Shown here: positions 16,703 to 25,348 of the stretch, in pieces | Layout of the letters: each line of letters opens with the position of its first letter | How positions within the stretch are numbered: the first letter of the stretch is position 1 | Origin: Chloroflexota bacterium | GTDB taxonomy: Bacteria > Chloroflexota > Limnocylindria > Limnocylindrales > CSP1-4 | NCBI GenBank assembly: GCA_021787395.1 | Contig: JAJYLZ010000004.1 | Location: 1-64,000 of the forward strand | Direction: 5' to 3' | Length of the DNA: 64,000 nt | Translations under genes and position numbers: made by a program | The notes under the pieces: model-generated | Databases searched by the model: none | Told to the model about the DNA's origin: nothing | The model's input: only the letters and a program-made list of their open reading frames with translations

Positions 16703-19090
16703 GTGATCGGCGAGGCCGACACCTGCCGCCAGTACGTCGAGCCGAAGCTGAACGGGGCCGGCTGGGACGAGCCGCCGCATTCCTACACCGAGCAGGTCAC
16801 CTTCACCGACGGCCGAATCGTCGTCACCGGCGGCAGGGCCCGCCGCCGCCCGGGACGCCGCGCCGACTACCTCCTGCGGCTCACCCGCGACTTCCCGATC
16901 GCCGTCGTCGAGGCGAAGGCGGCCCACAAGTCGCCCGGCGACGGGCTCCAGCAGGCCAAGGACTACGCCCAGATCCTCGACCTGCGGTTCGCCTACTCGA
17001 CCAACGGCCACGGGATCGTCGAGTTCGACTTCGCCACCGGCCTGGAGCGCGAGCTCGACGCCTTCCCCTCGCCGGACGAGCTCTGGGCGCGATACCGCCG
17101 CGCGGCCGACCTCGACGACCCGAGGGCAGACCGCGTCCTCGCCCCGGCATACCACGACTCGGGCAAGACGCCGCGGTACTACCAGCAGATCGCCATCAAC
17201 CGCACCGTCCAGGCCATCCTCGGCGGGCAGCGGCGCGCGCTCCTCACCATGGCCACCGGGACCGGCAAGACGGTCGTCGCCTTCCAGATCTGCTGGAAGC
17301 TCTGGTCGTCGGGCTGGTCGCGGGACGGCGGTAGGGCCAAGCCCCGCATCCTGTACCTCGCCGACCGGAACATCCTCGTCGACGACCCGAAGGACCGGAT
17401 CTTCGCGCCGTTCGCCGACGCGCGGTGGAAGATCGAGGGCGGGGAGGCGGTCAAGTCCCGCGAGCTCTACTTCTCGACCTACCAGTCGATCGCGGAGGAC
17501 GAGGCGCGGCCCGGCCTGTACCGCGAGTACCCGCGCGACTTCTTCGACCTCGTCATCGTGGACGAGGCGCACCGCGGGAGCGCGCGAGACGAGAGCCGCT
17601 GGCGCGACATCCTCGAGTGGTTCGCCCCGGCCCACCAGCTCGGGATGACGGCGACCCCGCTGCGGGAGGAGAACCGCAACACCTACGAGTACTTCGGCGC
17701 CCCGGTCTACACCTACAGCCTCCGCCAGGGGATCGAGGACGGGTTCCTCGCGCCGTACCGCGTCCACCGGGTGGTGACCTCCTACGACGCGGCGGGGTGG
17801 CGCCCGAGCCAGGGTGAGATCGACCGCTACGGCCGCGAGATCCCCGACGAGGAGTACGGGACGGCCGACTTCGAGCGGATCATCGCGCTCCGGGCGCGCA
17901 CCGAGGCGATCGCCCGGCACCTGAGCGACTTCCTGCGGGCGACCGACCGGTACGCCAAGACCATCGTCTTCTGCGTCGACCAGGACCACGCCGACGAGAT
18001 GCGGCGGGCGCTGTCCAACGCGAACGCCGACCTGGTCGCCGACGACGCGGACTGGGTGTGCCGGGTGACCGCGGACGAGGGGATGGTCGGGCGCGCGCAC
18101 CTCGGCCACTTCCAGGAGCTCGAGACGGCGACGCCCGCGATCCTCACGACCTCGCAGCTCCTCACCACGGGTGTCGACGCCCCGACCACCAAGAACATCG
18201 TGATCGCGCGCGTGGTCAACTCCATGGTCGAGTTCAAGCAGATCATCGGCCGCGGCACGCGGGTGCGCGACGACTACGGGAAGCTCTTCTTCACCATCCA
18301 CGACTACACGGGGTCGGCGACGCGGCTGTTCGCGGACCCCGCCTTCGACGGCGAGCCGGCGAGCGTCACCGAGGAGTCGATCGACGACGACGGCGCCACG
18401 ATCGAGTCCACCTACGAGGAGGCCGACGAGCACGGCGGAGCCGAGGGCGGCACCGCGGAGGCCGGGGCCGGGCTCCAGGGCGGCGTCATCCAGTCCGACG
18501 ACGTCGAGCCGGCGGGGCCGCGCAAGTACTACGTCGACGGCGGGACGGTCGAGATCGCTGCTCACCTCGTCTACGAGCTCGACCCGAGCGGCCGGCAGCT
18601 GCGGGTCGTCAAGTTCACCGACTACACGGCGGACCAGGTCCGGACGCTGTTCCCCTCGGCGGCCGACCTCCGCCAGGCGTGGCAGTCCGCCGACGGCCGG
18701 TCCGGCGTGATCGAGGAGCTCGAGCGCCGCGGCATCGACTTCGCCGAGGTTGCCGCGGCGGCGGGCCACCCGGACGCCGACCCGTTCGACCTGCTCTGTT
18801 TCCTCGCCTTCAGCTCGCCGCTGCGGTCCCGCCGGGAACGGGCCGACCGGGTGCGCCGCGACGAGGCGGCCTTCCTCGGCCAGTACGGCCAGGAGGCGCG
18901 CGCGGTCCTCGACGCGCTCCTGGACAAGTACGCTGAGCACGGCACCGCCCAGTTCAAGATCCCCGACATCCTGAAGGTGCCGCCCATCTCCGAGCGCGGC
19001 AACGTGCTCGAGATCGCGGCGGCGTTCGGCGGGGCGGAGCAGCTCCGCGGGGCCGTCGCCCAGCTTCAGTCGCTGTTGTACGCGGGATAG
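16703..19090 (+). CDS. hsdR: Type I restriction endonuclease subunit R-like protein
   Basis: About 795 aa. N-terminal nuclease domain with VVEAKA (PD-(D/E)XK core, ~residue 70) and QQAKDYA, then an SF2 helicase: Walker A MATGTGKT (~182), DEAH box VIVDEAHRGS (~285), motif III GMTATP (~311), motif VI GRGTRV (~517). The tail matches EcoEI-type R subunits. I prefer GTG 16703, 8-9 nt after a GGGGGAG site; GTG 16694 is the next candidate. It cleaves DNA after translocation in concert with the methylase/specificity protein encoded downstream. The next gene starts 8 bp later, so they form one operon. Confidence 0.88.
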   Translation: MIGEADTCRQYVEPKLNGAGWDEPPHSYTEQVTFTDGRIVVTGGRARRRPGRRADYLLRLTRDFPIAVVEAKAAHKSPGDGLQQAKDYAQILDLRFAYSTNGHGIVEFDFATGLERELDAFPSPDELWARYRRAADLDDPRADRVLAPAYHDSGKTPRYYQQIAINRTVQAILGGQRRALLTMATGTGKTVVAFQICWKLWSSGWSRDGGRAKPRILYLADRNILVDDPKDRIFAPFADARWKIEGGEAVKSRELYFSTYQSIAEDEARPGLYREYPRDFFDLVIVDEAHRGSARDESRWRDILEWFAPAHQLGMTATPLREENRNTYEYFGAPVYTYSLRQGIEDGFLAPYRVHRVVTSYDAAGWRPSQGEIDRYGREIPDEEYGTADFERIIALRARTEAIARHLSDFLRATDRYAKTIVFCVDQDHADEMRRALSNANADLVADDADWVCRVTADEGMVGRAHLGHFQELETATPAILTTSQLLTTGVDAPTTKNIVIARVVNSMVEFKQIIGRGTRVRDDYGKLFFTIHDYTGSATRLFADPAFDGEPASVTEESIDDDGATIESTYEEADEHGGAEGGTAEAGAGLQGGVIQSDDVEPAGPRKYYVDGGTVEIAAHLVYELDPSGRQLRVVKFTDYTADQVRTLFPSAADLRQAWQSADGRSGVIEELERRGIDFAEVAAAAGHPDADPFDLLCFLAFSSPLRSRRERADRVRRDEAAFLGQYGQEARAVLDALLDKYAEHGTAQFKIPDILKVPPISERGNVLEIAAAFGGAEQLRGAVAQLQSLLYAG

Positions 19091-19097
19091 GAGACCG

Positions 19098-20093
19098 ATG
19101 GCCGAACCGACCTACTGGGGCATCCACGCCAACTTCGGCCTGGCGAGCGCGCTGTTCCTCACGAAGGGCCGGATCGCGATCGGCTGGCCCGAGGTGGGCG
19201 ACCTCACGCCCTACGCAAGCGACCGCGAGGCCCTCAAGGCGGCGCTCAAGTCCGCCTACCCCCACGCCAAGCCGGGGGCCATCCCCGTGTACGCCGGCGA
19301 GCTCCACCGGTTCGCCGCCGAGATGGCGGACGGCGACATCGTCCTCTACCGGCCGAAGGGCTCGTCCAGCGTCCACATCGGCCGGGTCAGCGGGCCGTAC
19401 GTCTTCGACCCGGCCGCGAGCCCCGAGTACCCGAACATGCGGCCCGTCGCCTGGGTCCGCGAGGTGCCGATCACCGACCTGAGCCAGGGGGCCCTCTACG
19501 AGCTCGGCTCGGCGCTTAGCTTCTTCCAGATCAAGTCGTACGCAGACGAGTGGGCGGCGCTCGCCTCCGGCGGGAAGCCGGTGGTGGAACCGGAGGGCGA
19601 CGAGAGCGTCGCCGAGGTGTCCGCGGCGACCGAGCAGAACACCCGGGACTTCATCCAGAAGCGCCTGGCCCAGATGCTCAAGGGACACCCCTTCGCCCAC
19701 TTCGTGGCCGACCTGCTCCGCACAATGGGGTACCGGACGCGCGTGGCGCCGGTGGGGGCGGACGGCGGGGTCGACATCATCGCCCACCGCGACGAGCTCG
19801 GGTTCGAGCCGCCGATCATCCGCGTCCAGGTGAAGAGCTCCGGCGGGTCCGTTGGCGGGCCGATGGTCGCCGAGCTCCTCGGCAACCTGGGGCCCACCGA
19901 CCACGGCCTCTTCGTAACGCTGGGCTCCTTCGCCCCGCAGGCGAGGCAGAAGGCCGGCAACCGGGTCCGACTCATCGACGGTGAGGAGCTCGTCGACCTG
20001 ACCCTCGCCCACTACGAGGACCTCGACTCACGCTACAAGGCTGTAATCCCCCTCAAGCGCATGTACGTCCCGCAGCCGCCGTCCGAGGAGTAG
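19098..20093 (+). CDS. Mrr-type restriction endonuclease
   Basis: A 331-aa protein. The C-terminal ~130 residues form an Mrr_cat domain: GADGGVDIIAHRDE...IRVQVKSSGG gives the D...QxK catalytic set, followed by GLFVTLGSFAPQARQKAG. The N-terminal ~150 residues (YWGIHANFGLASALFLTKGR..IGWPEVGDL) resemble small domains that in related nucleases bind modified DNA or nucleotides; the ligand is unknown. It lies between hsdR- and hsdMS-like genes with 8-10-bp gaps, so it is part of the system, perhaps restricting foreign modified DNA or replacing the usual R nuclease. Confidence 0.85.
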   Translation: MAEPTYWGIHANFGLASALFLTKGRIAIGWPEVGDLTPYASDREALKAALKSAYPHAKPGAIPVYAGELHRFAAEMADGDIVLYRPKGSSSVHIGRVSGPYVFDPAASPEYPNMRPVAWVREVPITDLSQGALYELGSALSFFQIKSYADEWAALASGGKPVVEPEGDESVAEVSAATEQNTRDFIQKRLAQMLKGHPFAHFVADLLRTMGYRTRVAPVGADGGVDIIAHRDELGFEPPIIRVQVKSSGGSVGGPMVAELLGNLGPTDHGLFVTLGSFAPQARQKAGNRVRLIDGEELVDLTLAHYEDLDSRYKAVIPLKRMYVPQPPSEE

Positions 20094-20102
20094 GCGACCG
20101 AT

Positions 20103-22235
20103 ATGAGCCCGCGAACCAGGGCTGCGTCAGCCGCGCCCGTCACCACTGCTAATCGGCTGTCCAGCATTGTCAAGTCTGCCCGCGACATCATGCGGAAGGA
20201 CAAGGGCCTGAACGGCGACCTCGACCGGCTGCCGATGCTCACCTGGATCATGTTCCTCAAGTTCCTCGACGACATCGAGCGGGCTCGGGAGACCGAGGCT
20301 GAGATGGCTGGTGAGCGATTCGTGCCGGCCATAGAAGCCCCCTATCGCTGGCGGGATTGGGCATCTCCGGACGATGGCATCACCGGGGAAGCCTTGATCG
20401 CCTTTGTAAACAACGAACGCGTGGTGCTGCCCAGCGGCGCGCCGGGCGCAGGCCTGTTTGCCTATCTACGGGGACTTCAAGGGGCCAATGGCGGCGATCG
20501 GCGTGACGTAATCGCGACCGTGTTCCGCGGTGCCATCAATCGGATGATCAACGGCTACCTGCTCCGCGATGTCATCAACAAGGTGGACGAGATCCACTTC
20601 GAAAGCTCTGACGAGATCCACACACTCGGCACGCTCTACGAGTCAATGCTCCGGGAGATGCGCGACGCGGCTGGTGACTCGGGGGAGTTCTACACACCTC
20701 GCCCGGTCGTCCGGTTCATGGTGGAGGTCACGGAGCCGACGCTCGGCGAGACAGTGCTTGACCCAGCGTGTGGGACGGGTGGTTTCCTCGTTGAGTCGTA
20801 CCTACGGATGTTGCGGTCGGCCGCGACAGTTGAGGATCGCCAGCTTCTCGAATCGGCGATCCTCGGCGGAGAGGCAAAGCCCCTCCCGTACCTCCTCGCG
20901 CAGATGAACCTCCTTCTGCACGGAATGGACCTGCCACGGATAAGCCCCGGCAACAGCCTTGCCGTGCGCGTCTCGGAGATAGGCGAGCGCGACCGCGTCG
21001 ACGTAATCCTCACCAATCCTCCGTTCGGAGGAGAGGAGGAGCGGGGCATCCAGGACGGGTTTCCCCCAGATCGTCAAACCGCCGAGACGGCGCTCCTTTT
21101 CCTTCAGCTGATCATGCGGAAGCTCCGGCGGAGACCTGGGCCAACTGGGCAGCCAAGTCGTGCCGCCGTGGTTGTGCCAAATGGAACCCTGTTTGGGGCC
21201 GGGATCGCGGAACGAGTTAGACGAGATCTGATCGAGGAATTCAACCTGCACACCGTCGTGCGACTGCCGGGGTCCGTCTTCGCTCCGTATACGCCGATCC
21301 CAACGAACATCCTCTTCTTCGACACGCGAGGAAGAACCGACCAAGTTTGGTTCTACCAGCAGCCAGGGCCGGAGGGTCGACAGCGCTACACAAAGACTAG
21401 GCCAATCACGTTCGCCGAATTCAATGCCTGCATAAGCTGGTGGTCGAAGCGGGAGGCTGGCGCCAACGCGTGGGTGGTCTCGGCCGAGGACCTTCGGCGT
21501 CAGGCATACAACCTCGACCAGTCGCCGCCCCGTGCCGAGGCAGTCAGACCCGGGACCATGTCCGAGGCAATCAAGTCCGCGGGACGACATGCCCGCGACC
21601 TGCTTGGGACTCTCGATGATGTCCACGAGCTCGCTGCCAGCTCCGCGGCGCGCGCAGGTGCGCCAATCGCGACCTTCGAGTCGATCATGACTCAGCGCAA
21701 GGAGTTCATCCGCATCTCAGACGACTCGGAGTACAAGCGATGTCGAGTGCGCTTGAGAGGACAAGGCGTCGTTCTCCGCGACGTAGTCAGAGGGGCGGAC
21801 GTGAAGACGAAGTCGCAGCAGCAGTGCCGTCCGGGGGAGCTTCTAGTTGCTGAGATCGATGCGAAGCTTGGAGGGTTTGCGATCGTCCCCCCCGACCTCG
21901 AAGGGGCGATCGTCAGCAGCCACTACTTCCTGTTTGAGCTGGATGACACGAAGGTCGAACGGGAGTATCTCGGCTACTTCCTGAGGACCCGGGCGTTTCA
22001 AGAGCAGGTCTCGGCACAGGGATCGACGAACTACGCATCAATCAGGCCGGCCCAGGTCCTTGCCTATCAGATGCCTCTTCCATCCCTGCCAGAGCAGGCA
22101 AGGATTGCCCAGCAGGTCGGGGCCATCCTGCAACGTCTCGAGAGTCTGCGAGCGAACCTGGCGGATCTCACGAGCGATGCGGAACAGGCAGGCGAGCTAG
22201 CCCTCGCCGAAGCCTTCGAAATGCCTCGCACCTAG
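20103..22235 (+). CDS. hsdM: HsdM-HsdS fusion: N6-adenine methylase with a single target-recognition domain
   Basis: A 710-aa protein. Residues ~15-200 are the HsdM N-terminal helical domain, followed by an N6-adenine methylase with motif I DPACGTGGF (~219) and motif IV NPPF (~305). From ~530 to the end is one type I specificity module: a TRD (GVVLRDVVRG...KTKSQQQCRPGELLVAEID) and a coiled-coil with LPSLPEQARIAQQVGAI. Ordinary HsdS has two TRDs, so this half-S fusion should dimerise to recognise a palindromic bipartite site. A/T use at third positions is visibly higher than in the casposon core, suggesting a separately acquired cassette. Confidence 0.9.
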   Translation: MSPRTRAASAAPVTTANRLSSIVKSARDIMRKDKGLNGDLDRLPMLTWIMFLKFLDDIERARETEAEMAGERFVPAIEAPYRWRDWASPDDGITGEALIAFVNNERVVLPSGAPGAGLFAYLRGLQGANGGDRRDVIATVFRGAINRMINGYLLRDVINKVDEIHFESSDEIHTLGTLYESMLREMRDAAGDSGEFYTPRPVVRFMVEVTEPTLGETVLDPACGTGGFLVESYLRMLRSAATVEDRQLLESAILGGEAKPLPYLLAQMNLLLHGMDLPRISPGNSLAVRVSEIGERDRVDVILTNPPFGGEEERGIQDGFPPDRQTAETALLFLQLIMRKLRRRPGPTGQPSRAAVVVPNGTLFGAGIAERVRRDLIEEFNLHTVVRLPGSVFAPYTPIPTNILFFDTRGRTDQVWFYQQPGPEGRQRYTKTRPITFAEFNACISWWSKREAGANAWVVSAEDLRRQAYNLDQSPPRAEAVRPGTMSEAIKSAGRHARDLLGTLDDVHELAASSAARAGAPIATFESIMTQRKEFIRISDDSEYKRCRVRLRGQGVVLRDVVRGADVKTKSQQQCRPGELLVAEIDAKLGGFAIVPPDLEGAIVSSHYFLFELDDTKVEREYLGYFLRTRAFQEQVSAQGSTNYASIRPAQVLAYQMPLPSLPEQARIAQQVGAILQRLESLRANLADLTSDAEQAGELALAEAFEMPRT

Positions 22236-22300
22236 CGCGACGCCCTCCCACGGAGGTGCCTCGTCCCCGTGCCCGTCAACCGCTGAGGACAATTCAGGCC

Positions 22301-22543
22301 ATGACCTACTTGGAAGCAGCCATCACAGTCCTTCGGGATGGCGATCACCCTCTGTCCACGCAGGAGATCACCGCCGAGGCGATTGCCAGAGGCTTGATTG
22401 CGCCGATTGGCAAGACACCGGCAAACACCATGAGCGCACAGCTCTATCTGGCAGCAAAGCGGAGCCCACATACTGTCCGACGCCTCTCCATCCCGGGTCG
22501 GACCAGGGCACGCCGTGACACGGTCAAGTGGACGGTGCCGTGA
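22301..22543 (+). CDS. HARE-HTH domain protein
   Basis: An 80-aa protein started at ATG 22301. The sequence (TYLEAAITVLRDGDHPLSTQ, then ITAEAIARGLI...NTMSAQLYLAAK) matches the HARE-HTH winged-helix domain, which recurs in restriction-linked proteins and eukaryotic chromatin factors. It contains nothing else. It is the last gene before the right terminus of the element, 65 bp after the HsdM-HsdS fusion. It may regulate the restriction genes or help the enzyme sense modified DNA. Confidence 0.7.
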   Translation: MTYLEAAITVLRDGDHPLSTQEITAEAIARGLIAPIGKTPANTMSAQLYLAAKRSPHTVRRLSIPGRTRARRDTVKWTVP

Positions 22544-22895
22544 ACGGACTGGGGGACCGAAGTTCCCTGCCATAGCCGCCGACCCAAGTTCTTGGACAAA
22601 ACCACTCGCGACGACGCCGCCCGAGCGGAGGGCGGACATCGGAGCGGGTGGGAGAGTGCCGACCGGAGGGGAATCGCTGCTTGCTGGACTCTCGGTGTAG
22701 CGACTGCGCTGGGGATGCCCGTTATGGTCCCCGTTCCGATCCCACCCGGCGGGGCCGATCGTGCGCGGGAATTTGAACTCCTGGATCTCGCCCGAACGGC
22801 AGTCCCGGGCACGCGGCTGACCCTCGGCCCTCCATCCTTCGACCTGGCAAGAGCAGGCCTCGAGTCGGTAGGCGGGCGTCTGACGCCTCTTCCTC
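22544..22895. other. Gene-free right subterminal region of the casposon
   Basis: 350 bp between the HARE-HTH gene and the right TIR. Short open frames exist but none has a convincing start, ribosome-binding site or recognisable product. A tRNA-like T-arm at ~22,770 was examined and rejected. Confidence 0.5.
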
Positions 22896-22934
22896 GGCCA
22901 GGCGGCAACTTCTGGGTGCCTTATCTACTACCCC
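22896..22934 (-). repeat. Right terminal inverted repeat of the casposon
   Basis: Ends CCTTATCTACTACCCC directly before the 14-bp duplication. Its complement matches the left terminus (5009-5046) except for four central bases and one indel. Together with the second TIR at 22949 it forms a long palindrome around the 14-bp site. Confidence 0.85.
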
Positions 22935-22948
22935 GTCAACGAGGCCCG
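22935..22948. repeat. Right 14-bp target-site duplication, shared with a second element
   Basis: GTCAACGAGGCCCG, identical to 4995-5008. It is flanked on both sides by TIRs pointing away from it, so it serves as the right duplication of the first element and the left duplication of a second one. Confidence 0.85.
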
Positions 22949-22987
22949 GGGGGTAGTAGTTAGAGCCTCCAGAAGTTGCCGCTGGGA
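22949..22987 (+). repeat. Left TIR of a second, decayed casposon
   Basis: GGGGGTAGTAGTTAGAG... then CCAGAAGTTGCCGCTGG, in the orientation of the left terminus of the first element. No matching right end could be found downstream within the window. The decayed element probably covers at least 22949-25646, where two cas1 fragments lie. Confidence 0.75.
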
Positions 22988-23134
22988 CGGCCGACCGCGT
23001 GTCCTGCGGCACGTGGTGTCTTCGAGCACCGACATGGGGCCATCCGGACCTACCTGCCCCGGCAAGGGCGGGGGTACGGTCGGCTCCATCGAAGGGGGGA
23101 GGCGTCGACGCGCGGTCCCCGAACACGGCCGCCT

Positions 23135-23166
23135 GGACCGCACCGAGCCACTGGCGAGACCGATCC
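23135..23166 (+). repeat. 32-bp interspersed leader element, copy 2
   Basis: Identical over 32 bp to 7749-7780; ends 23 bp before the start codon of the exported protein at 23190. More distant matches extend upstream to about 22998 (GCGGCAC/GTGGACAC, TGGTGTCT, GGCCATCCGG). Confidence 0.7.
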
Positions 23167-23189
23167 CCCGCTCGCATGGGAGGGATCGC

Positions 23190-24209
23190 ATGCGCCGCAC
23201 CATCCTGGCCTCGCTGACGGCCGCCCTGCTCCTGGCAGGGCTCGTTCCTGCCGCCGTGTCCGCGTACGCGCCGCCCGGCAACACCGTGTCCTTCGTCTCC
23301 GGTGACTCCTGGACGGCGTACACCGACGCCGGGCTCACGAACTCGCTCGGGAATGCCGCGGTCGTGTGCGTGAGCGCCAGCGGCTGCACAGGCGACGAGA
23401 TCAACTACGGGACCAACTACAGCAGCGCCTGGAGCGCCTCGCTCGCGAGCATCCCCGGCGCCGAGTGGATCTGGCGGCCGGACATCACGGCCAGCTCGCC
23501 CACGCCGACCACCGCCACCGCGTACTTCTCCCAGACGTTCGACCTCGCGTTCCCGGTCGCCTCGGACGCGACGATGTACATCGCGGCCGACAACGACGCC
23601 GAGGTCTTTGTCAACGGGACCAGCGTCGGGGTGGTGGGCGTCATGGCCGCCAACTCCGCGCCTCAGACGTCCTTCAACACCATCCACGAGATCACCCTGC
23701 CGGCGGCCGACTTCGTCGTCGGGCCGAACGTCATCACGGTCGAGGGCCTCAATGCCACGCAGGGCTACGGCCAGACGTACGCGGCCGGCAACCCGGCCGG
23801 CGTCGTGTTCGGCGCGACGCTCCAGCTGACGGGCTACGAGCCCGACGGCACGACCTGCGACGGCACCCCCGGCCACCAGATCCTGCCGCCCATCAAGACC
23901 GACGGCAGCAGCATCTTCAAGCAGGGCAGCACCGTCCCCGCCAAGTTCGTGGTCTGCGACGCGTCCGGCAACCTCGTCGGCACCCCCGGCGTCGTCACCG
24001 GCTTCGCGATGGTCAAGGTGATCGTGGGCAACGAAACTGGAGACATCACAGACGTCGTCTCCACGACGCCGGACACCGCCTTCCGCTGGACCGGCAGCCT
24101 GTGGATCTACAACATCAGCACGTCCAACCTCAAGGCCGGGTACACGTACTTCTACGAGATCACCCTCAACGACAAGTCGACCATCGACTTCAGCTTCAGC
24201 CTGAAGTAG
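23190..24209 (+). CDS. Exported protein with PxKF-type C-terminal domain
   Basis: A 339-aa protein started at ATG 23190. The signal peptide (MRRTILASLTAALLLAGLVP, cleavage near AVSA) leads into a beta-sandwich region with TMYIAADNDAEVFVNGTSVG, like a PA14 or carbohydrate-binding fold. Residues ~225 to the end contain GSTVPAKFVVCDASGN, the signature of the PxKF domain found at the C-terminus of many exported actinobacterial and Chloroflexota proteins. It is followed on the opposite strand by a cas1 remnant, mirroring the 7955-8899/cas1 pair. Probably cargo of the second element; function unknown. Confidence 0.75.
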   Translation: MRRTILASLTAALLLAGLVPAAVSAYAPPGNTVSFVSGDSWTAYTDAGLTNSLGNAAVVCVSASGCTGDEINYGTNYSSAWSASLASIPGAEWIWRPDITASSPTPTTATAYFSQTFDLAFPVASDATMYIAADNDAEVFVNGTSVGVVGVMAANSAPQTSFNTIHEITLPAADFVVGPNVITVEGLNATQGYGQTYAAGNPAGVVFGATLQLTGYEPDGTTCDGTPGHQILPPIKTDGSSIFKQGSTVPAKFVVCDASGNLVGTPGVVTGFAMVKVIVGNETGDITDVVSTTPDTAFRWTGSLWIYNISTSNLKAGYTYFYEITLNDKSTIDFSFSLK

Positions 24210-24308
24210 GGGCCGCCCGAGCCGGATGCGGCGGAGCGGCGGCCCAGCGCGGCCGCTCCGCCGCATCCCCCGGCGACCCGGGCCGGCCGGCGCGCCCGTC
24301 CGCCCGGG

Positions 24309-24475
24309 CTACTGACCCGCCGCCCCCAGCCGCTCCCACCAGGTCGGGTGCGGCACCACCTGCCCCCGCTTGATCCGCCGGACGCAGTTCTCGGACAGCC
24401 CGTCGCCTCGACCAGGTCGCGGACGGACACATGCGCGAGCCGCGGCAGGACGTCCCGCCCGAAGGCGTCCAGCTC
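24309..24475 (-). pseudogene. cas1 3'-end fragment (frameshifted)
   Basis: Encodes the last ~55 residues of the Cas1 tail: AFGRDVLPRLAHVSVRDLVE in one frame, then LSENCVRRIKRGQVVPHPTW in another. One base is missing relative to the intact gene (GACAGCCCGTCGCC versus a 1-base longer form in the other copies), breaking the frame. Ends with TAG at 24309-24311. DNA identity to 8964-9120 is high. Sequence upstream of 24475 is unrelated to cas1. Confidence 0.8.
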
Positions 24476-24583
24476 TTGTGCGAGCCCTGCAACCGATCGA
24501 AGAGCGCGAGGATTGGCGAGCCACACTCCGAGGCCCTCTGTATCGGACGCCCACCCTCACCAAAGTCCTGACAGGAACGGTAG

Positions 24584-25324
24584 ATGGCCAAGAGGTTCTC
24601 GGCATTCCTCGCCACCAGCGGGCCTGTTCCCGGACGCTCGCGGACCCTCTCTGAGGACGACATCCGGTCGTTGGCGGGGAGCCTGACCCCTGGCGAACCG
24701 CTCACTTGGAACCATGACGATCGGACGCATGTGGACGCGCGGATCGTCGCAGCCGACCTTCGACGCACTCCCGACGACGAGCTCGGTCTATGGGTCGAGG
24801 TTGAGGTCGACGACCAAGTGTTTGAGGCGCTGCCGGACAGGTTCGGGTTCTCTGTGGGATTCGGCCGCGAGGACTTTCCGTTGGATCCCGAAAGCGACCT
24901 CCCAACCATTCAGCTCGCCGTCGACTCCGAGAACTTCTCGGAGGACGACCTCGTCGGCGCACTAACGGCCCTGCAAGCCAATTTCAATGTCAGCGCCGGA
25001 TGGTTTGATCAGTACTCAGAGCTGCCGCCGCCGGTGGTCATCATCGGGCTGGGTCTCATGTTCGTGCAGACCATCGCCCCCGAGGTCCTGAAGTCAGTGC
25101 TCGTGGAGGCGATCAAGGATCGCCTGTTCCACCCGCGGAGTGGTCGCCCAACCCTCTTCCATGTCCACTTGAAATCGACCGACCGCGAGATCCGTGCGCA
25201 CATCGAGACGTCCGACCCCGACGTCTTTCGCGAGGCGGCGGGCCTCCTGCGTGATCTCGTTGGGCGTGAGGGCGAGGCTTTCGACTTTCTCCCCGGCGAG
25301 AACGACTGGAAGCGGATCCGCTGA
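24584..25324 (+). CDS. Hypothetical protein between two cas1 fragments
   Basis: A 246-aa acidic protein. The first ~80 residues (LTPGEPLTWNHDDRTHVDAR...ELGLWVEVEVDDQVFEALPD, then RFGFSVGF) faintly recall phage prohead-protease or XkdF-like folds, but no catalytic set can be defended. A hydrophobic stretch (PPPVVIIGLGLMFVQTIAPE) sits in the middle, and the tail has a VHLKSTDREIRAHIETSD segment. It has an ordinary start and no frame breaks. Located in the decayed second element, so probably cargo. No function assigned. Confidence 0.55.
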   Translation: MAKRFSAFLATSGPVPGRSRTLSEDDIRSLAGSLTPGEPLTWNHDDRTHVDARIVAADLRRTPDDELGLWVEVEVDDQVFEALPDRFGFSVGFGREDFPLDPESDLPTIQLAVDSENFSEDDLVGALTALQANFNVSAGWFDQYSELPPPVVIIGLGLMFVQTIAPEVLKSVLVEAIKDRLFHPRSGRPTLFHVHLKSTDREIRAHIETSDPDVFREAAGLLRDLVGREGEAFDFLPGENDWKRIR

Positions 25325-25348
25325 TTGCTGGCGGCCCCCGTGCAGGCA

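Larger units (their letters stand above)
5009..22934. mobile_element. Casposon-like self-synthesizing transposon carrying a restriction island
   Basis: A 17.9-kb element defined by inverted termini (5009-5046 and 22896-22934) and a perfect 14-bp direct repeat outside both ends. It encodes a Cas1-family integrase, family B DNA polymerase, HNH nuclease and HTH/zinc-finger proteins, the core set of casposons, and there is no cas2, no effector gene and no CRISPR array. Cargo: Imm5-like membrane protein, two unknowns and an exported protein on the left; a HEPN-motif protein, HsdR-like, Mrr-like, HsdM-HsdS fusion and HARE-HTH genes on the right. Mobility is inferred from structure; the ends have diverged by a few bases, so the insertion is not brand new. 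Confidence 0.85.

Noticed and set aside
22730-22860. tRNA gene on the minus strand
   Set aside because: A GAGTTCAAATTCCC stretch resembles a T-arm, but the stem pairs poorly and no acceptor or anticodon arm could be built.
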